Source: Pseudomonas sp. KU43P
Lineage (GTDB): Bacteria > Pseudomonadota > Gammaproteobacteria > Pseudomonadales > Pseudomonadaceae
Direction of reading: 5' to 3'
Assembly: GCF_033095865.1 (NCBI RefSeq)
Contig: NZ_AP019365.1
Coordinates: 1,337,501 to 1,401,500 of the forward strand
Length of the DNA: 64,000 nucleotides
Part shown: one piece after another, positions 25,420 through 34,488 of the stretch
Layout of the letters: every line of letters begins with the position of its first letter
Numbering within the stretch: the first letter of the stretch is position 1
Notes under the pieces: generated by a model
The model's database searches: none
Told to the model about the DNA's origin: nothing
What the model saw: only the letters and a program-made list of their open reading frames with translations
Position numbers and translations under genes: made by a program

Positions 25420-25821
25420 ATGGCGCTATTCAGCGATGACGGCTCGGAACAGGCCTGGCAGCGCGCCGTGGTGATCAGCCTGCTGACCTGGCGGCGCGCC
25501 GAGGATGGCGACCAACTGGACGACGACCAGCGCTATGGCTGGTGGGGCGACACCTTCCCCACGGTCGAGCGCGACCGCATCGGCTCACGCCTCTGGCAGC
25601 TGCGCCGGCGCACGCTGACCGATGACACGGTGCGCGATGCCGTAGCGTTCGCCCGCGAGTCGCTGGCCTGGCTGGACGATGACGACCGGGTGGCGACCGT
25701 TACCGTAACGGCGTCGCGGGAGGTCACCCGGCTGAACCTGCAGGTGGTGCTGTCGATGCGCGACGGCTCAGTGATCGATGTTCAACTAGACAAGCTGTGG
25801 CAGGTGATCAATGCCGTTTGA
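25420..25821 (+). CDS. Baseplate protein gp46-like (gpW-type)
   Basis: A 133-residue protein from the ATG at 25420 (GGGAGG upstream). AVVISLLTWRRAEDGDQ, GWWGDTF and DDDRVATVTVTASREVTRLNLQVVLSMRDGSV match Mu gp46/GP46 family proteins, which link hub and wedges. It overlaps the J-like gene by 11 bases. Confidence 0.85.
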   Translation: MALFSDDGSEQAWQRAVVISLLTWRRAEDGDQLDDDQRYGWWGDTFPTVERDRIGSRLWQLRRRTLTDDTVRDAVAFARESLAWLDDDDRVATVTVTASREVTRLNLQVVLSMRDGSVIDVQLDKLWQVINAV

Positions 25822-26851
25822 AACCCCTACGTTGCCCGCGCTGATCGCCCGGGCACAGTCCGACCTGTCCGGCGGCAGTGCGCTGCTACGTTCCGACGCC
25901 GAGGTGCTGGCCCGTGTCCTGGGCGCGGCCAGTTACGGGCGCTACGGCCATCAGCAGTACATCGCCGACCAGATCCTGCCCGACACGGCCGACGAAGAAA
26001 CCCTGCTGCGCATGGCCCGCGCGCGGCTCAAGCGCGACCGTCTGGAAGCCGTGGCAGCCACTGGCCCGGCGGCCTTCACCGGCGCCGTGTCGGCACTGTT
26101 GGACGCCGGCACGCTGCTGCAGCGCGATGACCAGGTGCTGTTCCGGGTGCGCGCCACGGTCAAGCTGACCGCCACCTCGGGGGTGGCCGAGATCGAGGCG
26201 CTGGACGCCGGTGAGCTGGGCAACACCCCGGCCGGTACCCAGCTGCGCCTGGTGTCGCCGGTGCTGGGCGTCAATGAGGTGTTCACTGTCGGGGCGGACG
26301 GCCTGGCCGGTGGCACCGAGCAGGAGAGCATCGAGACGCTGCGCGGGCGGGTGATCCGTTCTTACCGGGTCATTGCCCACGGCGGCAGCAAGAGCGATTA
26401 CGAAACCTGGGCGCTGGAGGTGGCCGGCGTGACCCGGGCCTGGGTGGTGCGTCGCTGGGTTGGCCCGGGCACGGTGGCGGTGTTCTTCGTGCGGGATGGC
26501 GATATCGACATCATCCCCAACGCCGAGGCGCTGGCCACCGTGGCGGCCTACATCGAGCAGGAGCGCCCGGTGACGGCCGAAGTATACGTGCTGCCCCCGG
26601 TGGAAAAGCCGGTGCAGTACCAGCTGACGGTCACCCCGGACAGCAGCGCCGTTCGCCGCGCCGTGGAAGCCGCCCTGGTCGACCTGCACAACCGCGAATC
26701 GGAGCTGGGTGGCGGTCTGCTGGCCACGCACATCGCCGAGGCCATCAGCGGCGCCGTGGGCGAGCGCGACCACAAGGTGCTGGCTCCGATCGGCGACGTA
26801 ACAGCGGCCACTAATCAGCTGCTGACCTATGGGGGTGTGCTGTGGTCGTGA
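25811..26851 (+). CDS. Baseplate J-like wedge protein (Mu gp47)
   Basis: A 346-residue wedge protein. RSDAEVLARVLGAASYGRYGHQQYIADQILPDTADEETL is the typical J family start; VRRWVGPGTVAVFFVRDGD and the C-terminal AEAISGAVGERDHKVLAPIGDV agree. J subunits form the baseplate wedges that trigger sheath contraction. Confidence 0.9.
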   Translation: MPFETPTLPALIARAQSDLSGGSALLRSDAEVLARVLGAASYGRYGHQQYIADQILPDTADEETLLRMARARLKRDRLEAVAATGPAAFTGAVSALLDAGTLLQRDDQVLFRVRATVKLTATSGVAEIEALDAGELGNTPAGTQLRLVSPVLGVNEVFTVGADGLAGGTEQESIETLRGRVIRSYRVIAHGGSKSDYETWALEVAGVTRAWVVRRWVGPGTVAVFFVRDGDIDIIPNAEALATVAAYIEQERPVTAEVYVLPPVEKPVQYQLTVTPDSSAVRRAVEAALVDLHNRESELGGGLLATHIAEAISGAVGERDHKVLAPIGDVTAATNQLLTYGGVLWS

Positions 26852-27438
26852 GAACGGTGGACGACTACCTGGCCCAGCTGCGCGCCCTGTTGCCCCCGGG
26901 GCCGGCCTGGGATCGCGAGTTCAACCCCGGCGTTGACCAGTTGCTGCAGGCGGCCGCCGAGGAACTGGCCCGTGAGGATCTGCGCGCCGTGGCCCTGCTC
27001 GCCGAAAGCGAGCCGGCCACCGTGCGCGAGCTGGTGCCCGACTGGGAACGGGTCATGAGCCTGCCCGACCCGTGCATGGGCGACTCGCCGTCGTTCCAGG
27101 ACCGGCAACTGGCTGTGCGCCGGCGGTTGCTGGAGGTGGGTGGGCAGACGCCGGCGTACTTCGTTGACTTGGCTTTCACCCTCGGTTACCGCCAGGCGCG
27201 GGTGGTCGAGCACCGGGCGCCGCGCTTTGGCCGTTCGCGCTTTGGCTCGGCCCGCTTCGGCACCTGGGGCGCGCAGTTCATGTGGACCCTGGAAACCGGC
27301 CCTCGCCAGGCCGCCGGCAGCCGCTTCGGCTTCAGCCACTGGGGGCAATCCTTCGGCGTCGCCTCGAATGGCGCCCTTGAATGCCTGGTCAGCCGTTCGG
27401 CGCCGGCGCACACACTTGAAACCATCAACTACGGATAA
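26842..27438 (+). CDS. Baseplate/tail protein I-like (Mu gp48, YmfQ family)
   Basis: A 198-residue protein from GTG 26842 (GTG 26848 is equally possible, with a GTGA overlap). LRALLPPGPAWDREFNPGVDQLLQAAAEELAR and PDPCMGDSPSFQDRQLAVRRRLLEVGGQTPAYF are the YmfQ/DUF2313 hallmark. It connects tail fibres to the baseplate and precedes the fibre gene. Confidence 0.88.
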   Translation: MVVRTVDDYLAQLRALLPPGPAWDREFNPGVDQLLQAAAEELAREDLRAVALLAESEPATVRELVPDWERVMSLPDPCMGDSPSFQDRQLAVRRRLLEVGGQTPAYFVDLAFTLGYRQARVVEHRAPRFGRSRFGSARFGTWGAQFMWTLETGPRQAAGSRFGFSHWGQSFGVASNGALECLVSRSAPAHTLETINYG

Positions 27439-27443
27439 GCACC

Positions 27444-29273
27444 ATGGATTACCCGAAAAGCACGCCCAACGTGGGCTTGGTCGGCGGCAAGTTCGTCGAC
27501 GAAAACACCAGCACCGGGCAAGCCGGGTCGCTGATCCCGGCGACCTGGGGCAACTCGGTTACGGACGAACTGCTGGCCGTGATCGTCGCGGCCGGCCTGA
27601 CGCCCAGCGAAGGCGACCTGACCCAGTTGCAGAAGGCTATCCAGACACTGGCAGCCAGCGACGTGAAACGTACCGTGCGCGTCGCCACTACCGGCGCCAT
27701 TGCGCTGTCCGGAGTGCAGACTATTGACGGCGTGGCCCTGGTCGCCGGTAACCGGGTGCTGGTGAAGGATCAGGCGGCCGGCTCGCAGAACGGTATCTAC
27801 ACCGTCGCTGCCGGCGCCTGGGTGCGCGCCCTGGACACCAACGAAAGCGCCGAATGTGTGCCCGGGCACCTGGTGATTGTCGAGAGTGGTACCGCCCACG
27901 GCGGGGCGATCTGGCAGCTGGCGAACACCACGTTGCCGACCCTTGGTACCACCGCCCTGGTGTATGCCCGTGTGTTTGGCAAAACTGGCGTGGCCGCCGG
28001 CACCTATCGTTCGGTGACCATTGACGTACAGGGCCGGGTCACAGCTGGCAGCAACCCGACCACGCTGGCCGGGTACGGCATTACCGACGTCTACACCCAG
28101 GCGCAGGTCGACAACCTGTTGGCGGGCAAGGCGGGTAACGCCACCACTCTGGCCGGCTATGGCATCACGGATGCGTACACGCAAAGCCAGGTCAACACGT
28201 TGTTGGCTGCCAAGGCGCCATTGGCCAGCCCGGCCTTCACTGGCATCCCCACGGTGCCCACGGCGGCTGCAGGCACCAACAACCTGCAGGCGGCTAGCAC
28301 GGCGTTTGTGCAGGCCGCGATCGCCGCCCTGGTCGGCTCGTCGCCGGCAGCGCTGGACACGCTCAAGGAGCTAGCCGACGCGATCGGCAACGACCCGAAC
28401 TTTGCGACCACCATGGTCAATGCCCTGGCCGGCAAGGCCAACAAGGCCACGACGCTGGCGGGTTACGGCATCACTGACGGGGTGAAGTTTGGCGACTATG
28501 GCCTGGGCAAGCCCATTACCCTGGAGGGCGGCTCCAACCTGAATGCGCTGGTACAGCCAGGCATCTACCTGTTTGGCTCGGGCACGGCGCTGGTCAACGC
28601 GCCGATCACCGGGGCCAGTTATGTGATCGTGCGCGGCTCTGAGGTGTACCCGCACCAGGAGCTGCGGCGTATCTATCAGAACCGGGTATTCATCCGGGCG
28701 GCAAAAACGGCGAATCCCACTACAGCTGCGGCTGATTGGATGGACTGGGAAGAGCTGCTGACCTCGGGCAATCATGTCCAGTCGACGGCAGATGAAGCGC
28801 AGGCCGGCGTTGCAACATCCGGCTGGATGACGCCCTTGCGCGTCTATCAAGCGGTTCGCTCGGCGGTGTATCGCTGCACCGAAGCGGCCTGGGGCGTCAT
28901 TCGCTTGGCCACACAGGATGAGACGGACGCGGGCGCGCTGGACGTCGCTGCAGTCACCCCGTTGAAGCTGAAAAAGCACAGCAGCATCGGGGTCGGGCAG
29001 ACCTGGCAGAACGTGCTGGCTTCGCGTGCGCTGAACACCACGTACACCAACAGTACCGGCCGCCCAATCATGATCACTGTCGCACTGCGCGATCAGGGCA
29101 GCTACATGTCGGAGATGTATGTGGCCGGTGTGCAGGTCGGTACGTGGGACCAGTCCACCAGCATCACCTACACGCAAACTTTCATTGTCCCAGCCGGCGC
29201 CACTTACATGGTTACGGGTAACGGCGGTTCCGCCGGCGGGAACACCCTTGTGCTTTGGACGGAGCTGCGCTGA
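27444..29273 (+). CDS. Prophage tail fibre protein
   Basis: A 609-residue fibre. The N-terminal part (residues 1-70) is a baseplate-attachment domain. Residues about 72-330 are repeated shaft modules (TTLAGYGITD, SPAFTGIPTVPTAAAGTN, STAFVQAAIAALVGSSPAALDTL) homologous to the tailocin fibre at 39749. The C-terminal part (residues 345-609) is unrelated to the tailocin tip and likely binds the receptor, ending in a beta domain (TYTQTFIVPAGATYMVTGN). It is followed by a chaperone gene with an overlapping start. Confidence 0.88.
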   Translation: MDYPKSTPNVGLVGGKFVDENTSTGQAGSLIPATWGNSVTDELLAVIVAAGLTPSEGDLTQLQKAIQTLAASDVKRTVRVATTGAIALSGVQTIDGVALVAGNRVLVKDQAAGSQNGIYTVAAGAWVRALDTNESAECVPGHLVIVESGTAHGGAIWQLANTTLPTLGTTALVYARVFGKTGVAAGTYRSVTIDVQGRVTAGSNPTTLAGYGITDVYTQAQVDNLLAGKAGNATTLAGYGITDAYTQSQVNTLLAAKAPLASPAFTGIPTVPTAAAGTNNLQAASTAFVQAAIAALVGSSPAALDTLKELADAIGNDPNFATTMVNALAGKANKATTLAGYGITDGVKFGDYGLGKPITLEGGSNLNALVQPGIYLFGSGTALVNAPITGASYVIVRGSEVYPHQELRRIYQNRVFIRAAKTANPTTAAADWMDWEELLTSGNHVQSTADEAQAGVATSGWMTPLRVYQAVRSAVYRCTEAAWGVIRLATQDETDAGALDVAAVTPLKLKKHSSIGVGQTWQNVLASRALNTTYTNSTGRPIMITVALRDQGSYMSEMYVAGVQVGTWDQSTSITYTQTFIVPAGATYMVTGNGGSAGGNTLVLWTELR

Positions 29274-29623
29274 TGAAATATTTCAAGAATCCCGAGGGCG
29301 GCCAGGTGTTTGCCTTTGCGGCGGATGGCTCCGACGATGAGTACATTCCCGCCCACCTGGTGCCGATGGATGACGCCGAAGTGGCTCTGCACCTGAACCC
29401 TGCAGCGGCAGCGCCCACCCGCACCATGATCGAGGCCGAGCGCCTGCGTGCTTACGCTGACCCGTTGATCGGCAGCGATCGCTACTTTGCCGAGGCGCAG
29501 CGCGAAAGCCTACTGGGCAATGCTGAGAACGCCGAGACGGCCAAGCGCCTTGGCTTGGAACGGTTCGCCGAGATCCAGGCCGAGTACCCCTGGCCGGATG
29601 AAGACACCGGCGCCGCCTCCTAA
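29273..29623 (+). CDS. Tail fibre assembly/chaperone-like protein
   Basis: A 116-residue protein starting at the ATG at 29273, which shares its A with the fibre stop codon. MKYFKNPEGGQVFAFAADGSDDEYIP followed by a region ending EAERLRAYADPLIGSDRYFAEAQRESLLG fits small tail-fibre-associated proteins of Pseudomonas phages. The role as a folding chaperone for the fibre tip is inferred from position. Confidence 0.7.
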   Translation: MKYFKNPEGGQVFAFAADGSDDEYIPAHLVPMDDAEVALHLNPAAAAPTRTMIEAERLRAYADPLIGSDRYFAEAQRESLLGNAENAETAKRLGLERFAEIQAEYPWPDEDTGAAS

Positions 29624-29648
29624 AGCCCCGCACTGCCGGGGCTTTTTC
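29624..29648 (+). terminator. Intrinsic terminator after prophage tail genes
   Basis: Stem AGCCCC/GGGGCT with loop GCACTGCC, followed by TTTTTC. It separates tail-fibre genes from the lysis block. Confidence 0.8.
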
Positions 29649-29670
29649 TTTCCTGCTATTCGAGGTTTTC

Positions 29671-30300
29671 ATGCTTAAACACGTATTCCTGGCGGCCCCC
29701 CAGTGGCTGCTGCTGTTTCCTGTGCGCGTTGCGCTGATCCTGATCGGCCTGGTGGTCGTGCCGCTGGCCATGCCGTTACTCGTAACGGAAGGCCCGCCGG
29801 TGCCCTTCACCCAGGCCCCCGGCAACTGGCAGTTCAAGCGACTGCCTGCATGGGCTTGGTTGTGGTCGAACGATCGCGACGGCGCCGCCGGCGATAAGCG
29901 CGGCTGGTGGCACCTCAACGCGCCGTTCGGGCTGGGCGCCTATCACCCGCTGTCGATGTTCGTGTGGTTGGCCCTGCGCAACCCGGCCAACAACATGCGT
30001 TTCACGCGCTGGCTGGGCTGCCCGGTCACCGAGTGTGATTACCGATACTGGGGCGACGAGAACGTCGAGGATCGGCCAGGGGAGGGTGGTCGCCGCCTTT
30101 TACTTGCCACTCACAAAAAAACAGGGCGCCGCTACTACGGCTTCTACGGCGTGTGGGAATGGTCGACTACTCGCGCCGTAGTCATACAGATCGGCTTCAA
30201 GGGTGAGCCAAAGGACTGGGCAGAGGACTACACCGGCGATCTTTCCCGCCAATGGGCTGGCATGACTTTCGAAATCAACCTGTTTAAGGACATCTCGTAA
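29671..30300 (+). CDS. Membrane-anchored phage protein (DUF7338-like)
   Basis: A 209-residue protein with one N-terminal hydrophobic segment (residues about 8-38) followed by an aromatic-rich soluble domain (GWWHLNAPFGLGAYHPLSMFVWLALRNPANNM, RYYGFYGVWEWS). The pattern resembles uncharacterised proteins next to lysis genes of Pseudomonas phages. It overlaps the endolysin start by one base. No catalytic motif is seen. Confidence 0.6.
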   Translation: MLKHVFLAAPQWLLLFPVRVALILIGLVVVPLAMPLLVTEGPPVPFTQAPGNWQFKRLPAWAWLWSNDRDGAAGDKRGWWHLNAPFGLGAYHPLSMFVWLALRNPANNMRFTRWLGCPVTECDYRYWGDENVEDRPGEGGRRLLLATHKKTGRRYYGFYGVWEWSTTRAVVIQIGFKGEPKDWAEDYTGDLSRQWAGMTFEINLFKDIS

Positions 30301-30851
30301 TGGCTATCACCGAAAAACAGCTGCAGCAGATTCTTCCTAACGCCGGCCGCCAAGCCGGCGTTTTTGTTCCTGGCCTCAACGCGGCAATGGGCAAGTACGG
30401 CATCGTCACCCGTTTGCGCATGGCGGCATTCCTCGCCGAGATCGGCCATGAGTCTGGCCAGCTGCGCTATGTGCGTGAACTTGGAAATGATGCCTACCTG
30501 GCCAAGTACGACACCGGCCGCCTGGCCCAGCGCCTCGGCAATACGCCTGAGGCCGATGGTGATGGCCAGAAGTATCGCGGTCGTGGCCTGATCCAAGTCA
30601 CCGGGCGGGCCAACTACGAAGCCTGCAGCGAGGCCCTGTTCGGTGACGCTCGCCTGCTGGCCACCCCGGAGCTGCTCGAGCATCCGGTCTACGCCTCAAT
30701 GTCGGCAGGTTGGTTCTGGCACAAGAATGGCCTCAACAGCCTGGCCGACAAGGGCGACTTCCTGTCGATCACAAAGCGGATCAACGGCGGTACCAACGGC
30801 TTGGAGGATCGCGAAGCGCTCTACAAGCGAGCGCTTGAGGTGCTGCAGTGA
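30300..30851 (+). CDS. Endolysin, glycoside hydrolase family 19 type
   Basis: A 183-residue chitinase-like muramidase. The likely acid/base pair is Glu51 in EIGHESGQLRYVRE and Glu60, followed by RYRGRGLIQVTGRANY, a GH19 endolysin hallmark. It degrades peptidoglycan at the end of the lytic cycle. It has no signal peptide, so it depends on the holin encoded at 8203. Close paralogue of the tailocin endolysin at 49077. Codons 13-22 form a terminator-like hairpin (30339-30365). Confidence 0.92.
   Translation: MAITEKQLQQILPNAGRQAGVFVPGLNAAMGKYGIVTRLRMAAFLAEIGHESGQLRYVRELGNDAYLAKYDTGRLAQRLGNTPEADGDGQKYRGRGLIQVTGRANYEACSEALFGDARLLATPELLEHPVYASMSAGWFWHKNGLNSLADKGDFLSITKRINGGTNGLEDREALYKRALEVLQ
30339..30365 (+). 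terminator. Intragenic terminator-like hairpin in endolysin gene
   Basis: A perfect 9-bp stem AACGCCGGC/GCCGGCGTT with loop CGCCAA, followed by TTT, inside the coding sequence. The tailocin endolysin has the same structure with one compensated base pair (49113-49139). Confidence 0.65.
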
Positions 30852-31405
30852 AGGCCCTGGATTGGCGTCTGGCTTGCCTCGCGCTGCTGCTGGGCTTGGC
30901 CCTGGGTGGGCGTGGCGCCTGGTTGTGGCAGGCCTGCACCTACGGTAAGCAGCTTGCCGAACAGGCTGCGGACTACGGCCGTCAGTTGGCGGCAAAGGAT
31001 CGCGATCATGGCCGGGAGCGTGAGCAGGCTGCTGCGGCGGCACTCGATCAGATGGCGGAACAGCAGGGTGCGCGCCGCGCCCTGGAGGGGCGCCTGCAGG
31101 AACAGAATCAGACCCATTGGAAGGAGATGGCGGATGCCAAAAAAACTCGGGATCGCCTGCGCGATCAGCTTGCTACTGCTGACGTGCGGCTGTCAGTCCT
31201 TGTCGACGCCGGAGCCTTTGCCTCCCAGAGTTGTGACGGTGAGGTGCGAGAAACCACCAGCCCCGGAGGCGTGGTTCATGGAATCATTCGAGCCGACGTT
31301 GACCACGCGTTTGCTCAACGAATTCTCGCCATCACCCAAGAGGGCGACCGGGGGTTGATCGCGCTAAAGGCGTGCCAGGCTTACGTCTCGGAAATTATCA
31401 AATGA
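30848..31405 (+). CDS. Inner-membrane spanin Rz
   Basis: A 185-residue protein from a GTG overlapping the endolysin stop (GTGA). One N-terminal membrane anchor (residues about 7-26) is followed by a long Gln/Ala/Arg-rich coiled coil and a C-terminal GDRGLIALKACQAYV motif. Rz links to the lipoprotein Rz1 encoded inside it, and together they disrupt the outer membrane. Paralogue at 49619. Confidence 0.85.
   Translation: MKALDWRLACLALLLGLALGGRGAWLWQACTYGKQLAEQAADYGRQLAAKDRDHGREREQAAAAALDQMAEQQGARRALEGRLQEQNQTHWKEMADAKKTRDRLRDQLATADVRLSVLVDAGAFASQSCDGEVRETTSPGGVVHGIIRADVDHAFAQRILAITQEGDRGLIALKACQAYVSEIIK
31134..31358 (+). CDS. Outer-membrane spanin Rz1, nested in Rz
   Basis: A 74-residue lipoprotein entirely within Rz in another frame. 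The ATG at 31134 has AAGGAG seven bases upstream. The signal ends in LLLLTCGC with Cys20 as the probable lipidated residue; the mature part is Pro-rich (STPEPLPPRVV, PPAPEAW). It shares the layout of the nested Rz1 in the tailocin. Confidence 0.82.
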   Translation: MPKKLGIACAISLLLLTCGCQSLSTPEPLPPRVVTVRCEKPPAPEAWFMESFEPTLTTRLLNEFSPSPKRATGG

Positions 31406-31414
31406 TACTTAGAG

Positions 31415-31449
31415 CGTTCCCAGCCAAACGAGGCTGGGGACGTTTTTTT
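31415..31449 (+). terminator. Strong terminator ending prophage late operon
   Basis: An 11-bp stem CGTTCCCAGCC/GGCTGGGGACG (one T-G pair) with loop AAACGA and seven T. It isolates the AT-rich cargo genes downstream from late transcription. Confidence 0.9.
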
Positions 31450-31517
31450 GGGGACTGGAGACTTTAAAAAATTAGAGTTATAAAAAGCACTGAAAATGTG
31501 ACATGCATGGAGTGGCT

Positions 31518-33407
31518 ATGAGGTTCACTAGCAAGCAGGTATATAAAGGGCTGTGGCTCGATGATGGTCTTGAAGTCACAGGGAGTGTTGCCGTGCTCAC
31601 TGGTAAAAACGGCTGCGGAAAGACTAGGTTTCTTGAGGCTGTGCGAGGAAGTTTCGAGGTGACCATTGAGGGTGAGATTCTAGATCCAAATAATATCTTA
31701 TATCTCCCTCAAGGTGAAATGCAGGGTAAGTTTGGGGGCGGGTTTTCTGGTGTGGAGCACGAACAAAGAATACAGAGTCTTATTCGATGGTATGGTTTTA
31801 ATAAAGGGTTTCTGGCTGAGCCATTCAATCCAATAGGGGATAGAGGCTATCCTATGGATTTGCCATATGGCCTCGAGCAATTGCACAAGTCACTAAGCTA
31901 CGTGGCGTCCAGGCTTAACAAAGATGTGCTTGACTTATCCTCAGAGGAAATACGTCTCAACTTTGTAGAGCCCAATAATTTTGCCGGTCATCTCTCTATA
32001 GCTTCGATCTGCAACGAATATATAGTTAGGGAGCGGCAGAATCTCTATCACATGTGGCTCAGTAAGGAGTTTGGCAAAAATGTACTCTGGATTGAGCCGG
32101 GCGAGTTTTTGAAGCGATTCGGCACTCCTCCCTGGAGTCTTTTTAATGATATTGTTAAAGAGCTGTTTGATGGTAAATTTTTTATGTCAGAGCCGCTGCT
32201 TGATGACGTCTATTCGGACTATCAGCCTGAGTTTTTTGAGGTTGAAACAAAAGCGAAGGTGGAGTTGGAGTCGCTGTCATCTGGTGAAAAAAATTTGCTT
32301 TGGATGGCAGTGAGCATATTTAAGCTTCAGTACCAGCGCGGGCCGCTAATCGGTATTCCTAAACTAATTTTAATGGATGAGCCAGATGCGCTGCTTCACC
32401 CAAAAATGGTACTAAAGCTGTACTCTGTCATTAGGATGCTGGCTGATCATTTTGGTTGCGTTGTCATTTTTTCCACCCACTCACCGACAACTGTTGCACT
32501 GGCATCGGAAGGTGAGGTTTTTAGAGTGGAGAAAAACAAAATAGTTGGGGTTGATAGAGATTCGGCAATCTCGGATCTTCTTGAAGGTGTAAGTCAGATT
32601 TCGCTTAATCCGAATAATAGGAGAGAGGTTTTCGTTGAAAGCTTGGCTGATGTTAATGTGTATAGGTATATTTTTGATCGGATGAGGTCTCGGTTTGAAA
32701 GTGTTGATCCTAAAATTTCGCTTTCATTCTTGGTCGCTGGGCCGAAAATGAAAGCGGGCCAAGTGGCCGACAAGTTTAGGCAGCATTTCGGTAAGGTTTC
32801 TGAAGAGTTGATAGAGAGCTTCTCGGAGAGTCTTAACGGTGTGGGAAATAGCGGTCAAGTAGAGGAGATGGTTCACTCACTCTCTAGTTTGGGGAATAGA
32901 AGTGTAAAAGGAGTAATCGATTGGGACCTAAAAAATACACCGTCAAACGGTGTGTCTGTCCTGGGGTATGAACTGTTTTATACTCTTGAAAATATCCTCC
33001 TAAATCCAATTTATGTGGTGCGCTTATTGTATAGGTTGCAGCCTCGTCTTTATGATTTTGAGAGGTTCTGTGGTGAGAGTTTGTCTGTGGAGGAATGGAA
33101 GGAGGATTATAATCTGTTACAAAGAACTGTTGATTCATTCATTGAGGAGGTGTTGGGTAGTGGGGAGGATGATTGCGGAGAGATTGAGTTTCTTTCCGGT
33201 GGGTCTATTAAGGTTCGGTCGGACTTTTTAAGGCATCAAGGACATAAGTTGAAGGGCATGATTGTTGAAAAGTTTCAGGTGCTTAAGTCCTGTGATAAGA
33301 GGGAGGGGGACCTACTGCTGGAGTTGACACGTGTAATGATTGATGATTTTGGTTGGAGATTTGTGCCTAAGGTTTTCGATAAGTTGTTTTGCGAACTGCA
33401 GTCGTAA
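31518..33407 (+). CDS. AAA ATPase fused to TOPRIM/DUF4435-like domain
   Basis: A 629-residue protein; the ATG at 31518 has GGAG six bases upstream. Residues 1-340 form an ABC/AAA15-type ATPase: Walker A GKNGCGKT (29-36), signature LSSGE (253-257), Walker B LILMDE (283-288) with Asp287/Glu288, and switch His321 in STHSP. Residues 370-629 look TOPRIM/DUF4435-like: FVESLADVNVYRYIF with Glu374 and Asp378, then VIDWDLKN with Asp468/Asp470, and YELFYTLENILLNP. This architecture recalls OLD nucleases and the AriA-AriB parts of PARIS anti-phage systems. Codon usage is strikingly AT-rich, indicating transfer. It pairs with the gene at 33552. Confidence 0.75.
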   Translation: MRFTSKQVYKGLWLDDGLEVTGSVAVLTGKNGCGKTRFLEAVRGSFEVTIEGEILDPNNILYLPQGEMQGKFGGGFSGVEHEQRIQSLIRWYGFNKGFLAEPFNPIGDRGYPMDLPYGLEQLHKSLSYVASRLNKDVLDLSSEEIRLNFVEPNNFAGHLSIASICNEYIVRERQNLYHMWLSKEFGKNVLWIEPGEFLKRFGTPPWSLFNDIVKELFDGKFFMSEPLLDDVYSDYQPEFFEVETKAKVELESLSSGEKNLLWMAVSIFKLQYQRGPLIGIPKLILMDEPDALLHPKMVLKLYSVIRMLADHFGCVVIFSTHSPTTVALASEGEVFRVEKNKIVGVDRDSAISDLLEGVSQISLNPNNRREVFVESLADVNVYRYIFDRMRSRFESVDPKISLSFLVAGPKMKAGQVADKFRQHFGKVSEELIESFSESLNGVGNSGQVEEMVHSLSSLGNRSVKGVIDWDLKNTPSNGVSVLGYELFYTLENILLNPIYVVRLLYRLQPRLYDFERFCGESLSVEEWKEDYNLLQRTVDSFIEEVLGSGEDDCGEIEFLSGGSIKVRSDFLRHQGHKLKGMIVEKFQVLKSCDKREGDLLLELTRVMIDDFGWRFVPKVFDKLFCELQS

Positions 33408-33551
33408 GGATTGGATGGTCTGTCGGTCGAGTCGCACGGTTTAAAATTCCCATCCCTTCTTTGCCTGGGGGTTCGCTATAGTGTTCGATGCGTCTTGTGC
33501 TTTAGTGTGAAGAGGGAAGATCTCTGGTATAAGTACGGCTTTGGAGTGAAG

Positions 33552-34313
33552 ATGGGTAGCTTAGGTTATTTCGAAGAGGTTTTTGGTAAGCATGGCTTGA
33601 TGATCCCAGTATTTTCTAATTTTGGGATTTTGCAGGATCTTTGCGCAGAACTGGCTGGAGTAGAAAATCCATCTGATGAAGAGATTCAAAGTGTTCTGTC
33701 AATGGTTTATACCCCGGGGCATTTAGCTGCTATGGTTCTCTCCCGGTATCCTACCGTGCCGTTTGTTTCGGATTTTAAAGTGTCGATAGCTGAGTCGGTA
33801 GAAGCACATTTTTTAGGTCTAGGTCATGTAGCAGTCGCTGGACTTATGCCGGTGGTTGAAGGGGTTGGTCGTAGATTATATGAGCATAAAAAGCTAGGGC
33901 CGCGTCGGGGGAATGGGATTGTAAATAGATTTAATGCGCTCACGGATTTTGCCATCGCGGAGGTAAATGAGCGGAAGCTTGGAGATTATGCAGAGGTGCA
34001 TTCAATGTTGAATTCGTTTAGGGTGTTTTTGGGTGGTTTTTTTTACTCGGACTCTGAAGTGTACCCGATAAGCGATAAAACAAATCGTAATGGCGTAACA
34101 CATGGTGCCTATGATGATGGCGATTTTGGAAGTCCTTTAAATTTCTATAAAACTTTAGGGGCGATCGATATGCTTTGCTTAATTGCTAGCTTTCAAGTGT
34201 TTCCTCCAAAGGCAACGCCAGAGAGCAATGCGTTAGCAATGCATTATCAAAGTATACGGAATTTAAATAATTATAGTCGAGATAAGTGGAGTAAATTCTT
34301 TGCGGAGCCCTAA
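33552..34313 (+). CDS. Cargo partner protein with R-x4-H (HEPN-like) motif
   Basis: A 253-residue protein if it starts at the ATG at 33552 (GGAG five bases upstream); a TTG at 33411 would add 47 residues and bring it within 4 bases of the ATPase gene. The N-terminal half is a helical region of unknown family. The C-terminal part contains NRNGVTHG, in which Arg179-x4-His184 matches the R-x4-6-H active-site pattern of HEPN RNases, followed by an FYKTLGAIDMLCLIASF helix, as in several abortive-infection proteins. AT-rich like its neighbour. A toxin/effector role is an inference. Confidence 0.55.
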   Translation: MGSLGYFEEVFGKHGLMIPVFSNFGILQDLCAELAGVENPSDEEIQSVLSMVYTPGHLAAMVLSRYPTVPFVSDFKVSIAESVEAHFLGLGHVAVAGLMPVVEGVGRRLYEHKKLGPRRGNGIVNRFNALTDFAIAEVNERKLGDYAEVHSMLNSFRVFLGGFFYSDSEVYPISDKTNRNGVTHGAYDDGDFGSPLNFYKTLGAIDMLCLIASFQVFPPKATPESNALAMHYQSIRNLNNYSRDKWSKFFAEP

Positions 34314-34488
34314 GGCAAAAGATAGATGCTTGTCCAGCGCATCAACGTCGTGCACAAAGGGGCTAGATGAATGACCGGCGGCGCACTTTCAGAAATACTG
34401 CCCCAATCCATCATCGGTGGCAGTCACGCTGCAGGGGCCGGCTCGGCCGCCCGATGGAGCATCGGAGGTAGTGGGCACCTTTGCTGAT

